This document shows, in pieces, positions 6,050-8,564 of a DNA stretch of 8,564 nt; within the stretch, counting starts at the first letter, position 1, and each line of letters begins with the position of its first letter. Where the stretch lies: the NCBI GenBank assembly GCA_002315795.1, contig DCIF01000137.1:1-8564 (forward strand). The letters are read 5' to 3'. A program made the position numbers and the translations under genes. This stretch comes from Bacteroidales bacterium UBA1733. Its GTDB lineage: Bacteria > Bacteroidota > Bacteroidia > Bacteroidales > UBA3663. The notes under the pieces are model-generated. The model saw only the letters and a program-made list of their open reading frames with translations. It had not been told where the DNA came from and did no database searches.

Positions 6050-7443
6050 ATGTCTTCTGTAGATGAATCAAAAGGCTTTTATAAGCTAAATTGGACCCAG
6101 CGTATTGGTTTCGGTTCAGGTGACCTTGCGCAGAATCTTATTTTTCAGGTAACTTGTACTTACCTGACTTTCTTCTTCACCGATATCTACGGACTCGATG
6201 CAGCTGCTGTGGCATTGATGTTCACCGTCGGTAACGTTTTGAATGTAATCTGGGATCCTATCGTAGGTGCGCTCATCGATAAGAGTAATCCTAAGTATGG
6301 TAAGTATCGTTCTTATCTGCTTTATGTAGGTGTACCTCTTTCTATTTCTGCCATCCTCTGTTTCTACGATGGTTTCAGGCCGTCAATCGTATATGCGTAC
6401 ATTACTTATATTGCAATGACTTTGCTCTATACGTTTATTAATGTACCTTATGGCGCGCTCAACTCGTCATTGACCCGTGATACTGAGGAGATCACCATTC
6501 TGACCTCTGTACGTATGTTTATGGCCAATGTTGGTGGTCTCGCAGTTAACTCTGGTCTGCCTCTCGTCATCGGCCTCTTTGCTGTAGCCTCTGGTGATGG
6601 TCTGCCAAAGGATTCGCACGCTTGGTTTATCACCATGACGCCTTTATGCATATCGTAGGTATGGCACTCCTCATCTTCTGCTTCTCGCAGTGTAAGGAGC
6701 GTGTCGTCATGGATGCCAAGGAGAGTGAAAATGTAAAGATCAGTGACCTCTGGATGGAGTTCGGTAGCAACCGCCCTCTTCGTGTTATCGCCTTCTTCTT
6801 CATCACCGCATTCGCTATGATGTCTGTCGGCAATGCTGCTGGTGCATACTTCGTCAACAGTAACCTCCATGGCACAGCTGGCGAGCTCTCAATCTTCATG
6901 GCTCTCGGTTCTGCTCCAGCATTTATCTTCATGCCTCTCGTTCCTGCTATCAAGAAGGCTGTCGGCAAGAAGAATATGTTCTACCTCTTCCTCAGTGCAG
7001 CTATCGTCGGTATGGCAATGCTCTACTTCATCGCTAAGATGGATGAGCCAAGCATGACCTTGATCTACATCGCACAGTTCATCAAGTCAACGGGTGTTAT
7101 CGTAGCTACTGGTTACATGTGGGCACTTGTTCCTGAGGTTATCTCTTATGGTGAGTGGAAGAGTGGCAAGCGTATCGCAGGTATCGTCAACGCTTTGACA
7201 GGTATCTTCTTCAAGGCAGGTATGACTCTTGGCGGCATCGTAACTCCAGCAGTCCTCGCTTATGTTGCTTACAACAGCGAGACTATCGACCAGACTCCAT
7301 TGGCAGAGGAGGGTATCCTCTGGCTCGTCTGTGTCATTCCAGCAGCACTTCTCCTTCTCGCTATGTTCATCATCTCTAAGTATGAGTTGACCGATGACAA
7401 GATCGATCAGATCAACAAGGAGATCGAAGCACGTAACAAGTAA
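6050..7443 (+). pseudogene. GPH-family (MFS_2) sugar:cation symporter, interrupted by a frameshift
   Basis: A glycoside-pentoside-hexuronide cation symporter of the inner membrane, predicted to import xylosides, xylo-oligosaccharides or pentose with Na+ or H+. The first reading frame runs 6050-6658 (202 codons) and holds the family motif WDPIVGALIDKSNPKYGKYR (D69 onward) and NVPYGALNSSLTRD. It ends at TAG after WFITMTPLCIS. The rest continues in the -1 frame to TAA at 7443 with IVGMALLIFCFSQCKERVVM, EVISYGEWKSGKRIAGI and the hydrophilic tail KYELTDDKIDQINKEIEARNK. Together they give about 463 aa and roughly 12 hydrophobic segments, the normal family size. Each fragment alone is a half-transporter. 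The break may be a real mutation or an assembly error; the intact conservation on both sides suggests it is recent. It follows the GH43 and four-helix-bundle genes and is closed by a terminator. Exact substrate is inferred from context. Confidence 0.85.
6641..6652 (+). other. Frameshift site in the symporter gene
   Basis: Homology-like sequence leaves the first frame after FITMT (codon ending at 6640) and resumes in the second frame at IVGMALL (ATC at 6652). The local sequence is CCTTTATGCATATCG. Removing one AT of the ATAT would give MTPLCIVGMALL without any stop, so a 2-bp AT duplication is the simplest explanation. A single missing base would also restore the frame. No classical slippery heptamer is present. 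Confidence 0.75.
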
Positions 7444-7496
7444 TCCTTGACAACAAGGAAAACTTGAAAATCGTCAAAAACTCAATCTAAAATATT

Positions 7497-7545
7497 ATAG
7501 CCACTCTCGCTACAATATTCTGTAACGAGGGTGGCTATCTTTTTT
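7497..7545 (+). terminator. Strong rho-independent terminator after the symporter gene
   Basis: ATAGCCACTCTCGCTACA (7497-7514) pairs with TGTAACGAGGGTGGCTAT (7521-7538) across a 6-nt ATATTC loop. Of 18 positions 16 are Watson-Crick pairs and one is G-U. A run of six T follows at 7540-7545. It lies 54 nt after the symporter stop codon and should end the GH43-symporter transcript, separating it from the lipoprotein gene. Confidence 0.92.
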
Positions 7546-7609
7546 GTCATTTGCTGTGACTTATGGCACTGGCATTTCTTTTTCTTTCTTTGGTCAAAAC
7601 TTCAAAACA

Positions 7610-7966
7610 ATGAAAAAAGTATTTTTCCTTCTATTCTTTTCTGTCCTCCTTCTTTCTTCTTGTAGTACAGAGCGTCGCGCCTTAGGTCAGATGCGCACTC
7701 TCACTCAGCGTATTGAAGCACATGGCGATCAGTATGATATGGATGACTGGCAAGATGCTCTCGAGCAATACAAAGCCATCGATGAGAAGATGGATGAAAC
7801 GAAGCTCACCCAGGAACAGGCTCAGGAATATGGCGAACTCAAAGGCCGTTGTATTGCTAAGTTCGCCAAAAGTAAAGTCGAGGATGTCGTCAATGGCATC
7901 ACGAAATACATCAAGGAAGGTTCTGGCTTCCTCAAGGGTATCTTAGGTGGCATTTTGGGTGAATAA
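7610..7966 (+). CDS. Small helical lipoprotein of unknown function
   Basis: A 118-aa protein beginning MKKVFFLLFFSVLLLSSCSTE. The hydrophobic signal and lipobox LSSC (C19) mark a lipoprotein anchored in the envelope after signal peptidase II cleavage. The ATG at 7610 was chosen because it opens the signal peptide; the in-frame ATG at 7544 would add 22 residues and overlap the terminator T-run. The mature part is strongly charged and predicted helical (MRTLTQRIEAHGDQYDMDDW, then QYKAIDEKMDETKLTQEQAQ). It ends in a glycine-rich amphipathic tail, FLKGILGGILGE, that could contact a membrane. I recognise the general type as small Bacteroidales lipoproteins but know no function. It follows the terminator, so it probably has its own promoter; only a weak TAnnTTTG-like TTTCTTTG (7585-7592) is visible, without a well-spaced -33 element. 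It converges on the gene from the right edge. Confidence 0.8.
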   Translation: MKKVFFLLFFSVLLLSSCSTERRALGQMRTLTQRIEAHGDQYDMDDWQDALEQYKAIDEKMDETKLTQEQAQEYGELKGRCIAKFAKSKVEDVVNGITKYIKEGSGFLKGILGGILGE

Positions 7967-7972
7967 TCACCC
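7957..7972. other. Perfect 6-bp hairpin over the lipoprotein stop codon
   Basis: GGGTGA (7957-7962) and TCACCC (7967-7972) form a perfect stem with an ATAA loop that contains most of the TAA stop codon. It lies in the convergent gap of 35 nt between two genes. No T-run follows on either strand, so it is not a standard terminator, though it might stabilise mRNA 3' ends or act as a weak bidirectional stop. Confidence 0.4.
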
Positions 7973-8001
7973 TCAACGACTTCTAAGCTGCTTCACTTGT
8001 T

Positions 8002-8564
8002 CTATTTCGTAATTCTGAAACCCTTGAAGGAATTAGCTTCAAGGGTTATTTCAACCTCTTTTTCTCCGCTTTTGTTCATCATGATCTCTTTTCCTGGCAG
8101 ATTCTGTCCCGTGAGAAGGTCTGAGATGCCATTACCCTTCACGGCCACCTTGATAGTGACAGGGTGAGTGTTGATATTGTGAACCACAAAGGTGTTGTTG
8201 TCATAGGTGAAGAGTGCTACTTGCGATGGTGCAAGAAGACGAACAGACATACCTGTTGAGGCTATTTCACGAATCTTATCGAGGGCAGGGGCTGGAAGAG
8301 CATAAAGGTGACTGAAGTTGTCTGGAATGGTCAAGACATAGATGTTGCCATCTCCATATACACTGTGGTGGAGGAGAGGCCAGCCATTATCATAATCCAG
8401 GGCCGTGACGAATTCCCAGGAGTCGTTGGTGTGATACATCAGACAAGGAATTCGGATAGGGGTTTTAGTTGCATATTCAGACTTGTGTCCCCAGAGACCT
8501 GTTACTGCAACCGTATCGATATCGGCACTTCGCTCTGTTACGGTCATCTCAAAAATATCCTTGA
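8002..8564 (-). CDS. C-terminal part of a larger unidentified protein, possibly a glycan-active enzyme
   Basis: The minus frame enters from the right edge (first visible residues KDIFEMTVTERSADIDTV) and ends at TAG 8004-8002, giving about 187 residues. The Met at 8547 lies inside an ongoing reading frame and is probably internal. The visible part includes VYGDGNIYVLTIPDNFSHLY, LPAPALDKIREIASTGMSVR, APSQVALFTYDNNTFVVHNI, and a beta-rich end NGISDLLTG to EITLEANSFKGFRITK. This resembles the C-terminal beta-sandwich tail of TIM-barrel glycosidase-like proteins with a glutamine-amidotransferase-like domain, but I cannot name the family firmly. Context next to xylan genes is compatible with a glycan-active enzyme. 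No residues that would decide catalysis are in the window. Confidence 0.65.
   Translation of the reverse strand, partial: KDIFEMTVTERSADIDTVAVTGLWGHKSEYATKTPIRIPCLMYHTNDSWEFVTALDYDNGWPLLHHSVYGDGNIYVLTIPDNFSHLYALPAPALDKIREIASTGMSVRLLAPSQVALFTYDNNTFVVHNINTHPVTIKVAVKGNGISDLLTGQNLPGKEIMMNKSGEKEVEITLEANSFKGFRITK

Noticed and set aside
6636..6660. Programmed -1 frameshift in the symporter gene
   Set aside because: The direction is right, but there is no slippery heptamer, no stimulatory hairpin recognised, and no precedent I know of in this transporter family; a 2-bp duplication explains it more simply.
6622..7443. Independent gene starting at the TTG at 6622
   Set aside because: The product would be a half-transporter starting within a membrane segment; motifs continue directly from the upstream frame.
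7957..7972. Bidirectional intrinsic terminator between the convergent genes
   Set aside because: The stem is only 6 bp and no T-run follows on either strand; kept only as a hairpin.

Overview
The window looks like a chromosomal segment of a gut or rumen Bacteroidales bacterium, most likely Prevotella/Segatella-like. Three things point there: the protein families (Bacteroidetes-type xylulokinase, NrtR/AraR-type sugar regulator, cytoplasmic GH43, GPH-family symporter, SGNH acetylesterase); Bacteroidetes promoter elements of the TTG-N(about 20)-TAnnTTTG type in the divergent intergenic region; and A/T-rich leaders without Shine-Dalgarno sequences. This is judged from memory of the families, with no database search.

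Left part (1-4286, minus strand): a probable three-gene operon, read right to left, encodes a secreted SGNH-type carbohydrate acetylesterase, a Nudix-fold transcriptional regulator with a degenerate Nudix box, and xylulokinase (xylB, whose C-terminus runs off the left edge). Gaps of 49 and 56 nt separate the genes. A 210-bp divergent intergenic region (4287-4496) carries promoters for both directions and an imperfect palindrome that could be an operator.

Middle part (4497-7545, plus strand): a cytoplasmic GH43 beta-xylosidase/arabinofuranosidase, then a four-helix-bundle (23S rRNA IVS-type) gene, then a GPH/MFS sugar symporter interrupted by a frameshift near 6641-6652. A strong intrinsic terminator (7497-7545) ends the unit. 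Together the two units describe deacetylation of xylan-derived oligosaccharides outside the cytoplasm, import by the symporter, cleavage to xylose/arabinose by GH43, and phosphorylation of xylulose by XylB, probably under control of the Nudix-type regulator.

The most unusual structure is at 5529-6037. The four-helix-bundle gene is bracketed by two short tandem arrays of a 10-bp unit (AGGGATTTTA) in inverted orientation. The arms pair at 33 of 40 positions, so the transcript could fold into a long stem with the whole gene in the loop. This resembles the architecture of 23S rRNA intervening sequences, but it sits between two protein genes. A solo copy of the same array lies between the regulator and xylB (1491-1511).

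Right part (7546-8564): a small helical lipoprotein gene on the plus strand, convergent with the C-terminal part of a larger unidentified protein entering from the right edge on the minus strand.
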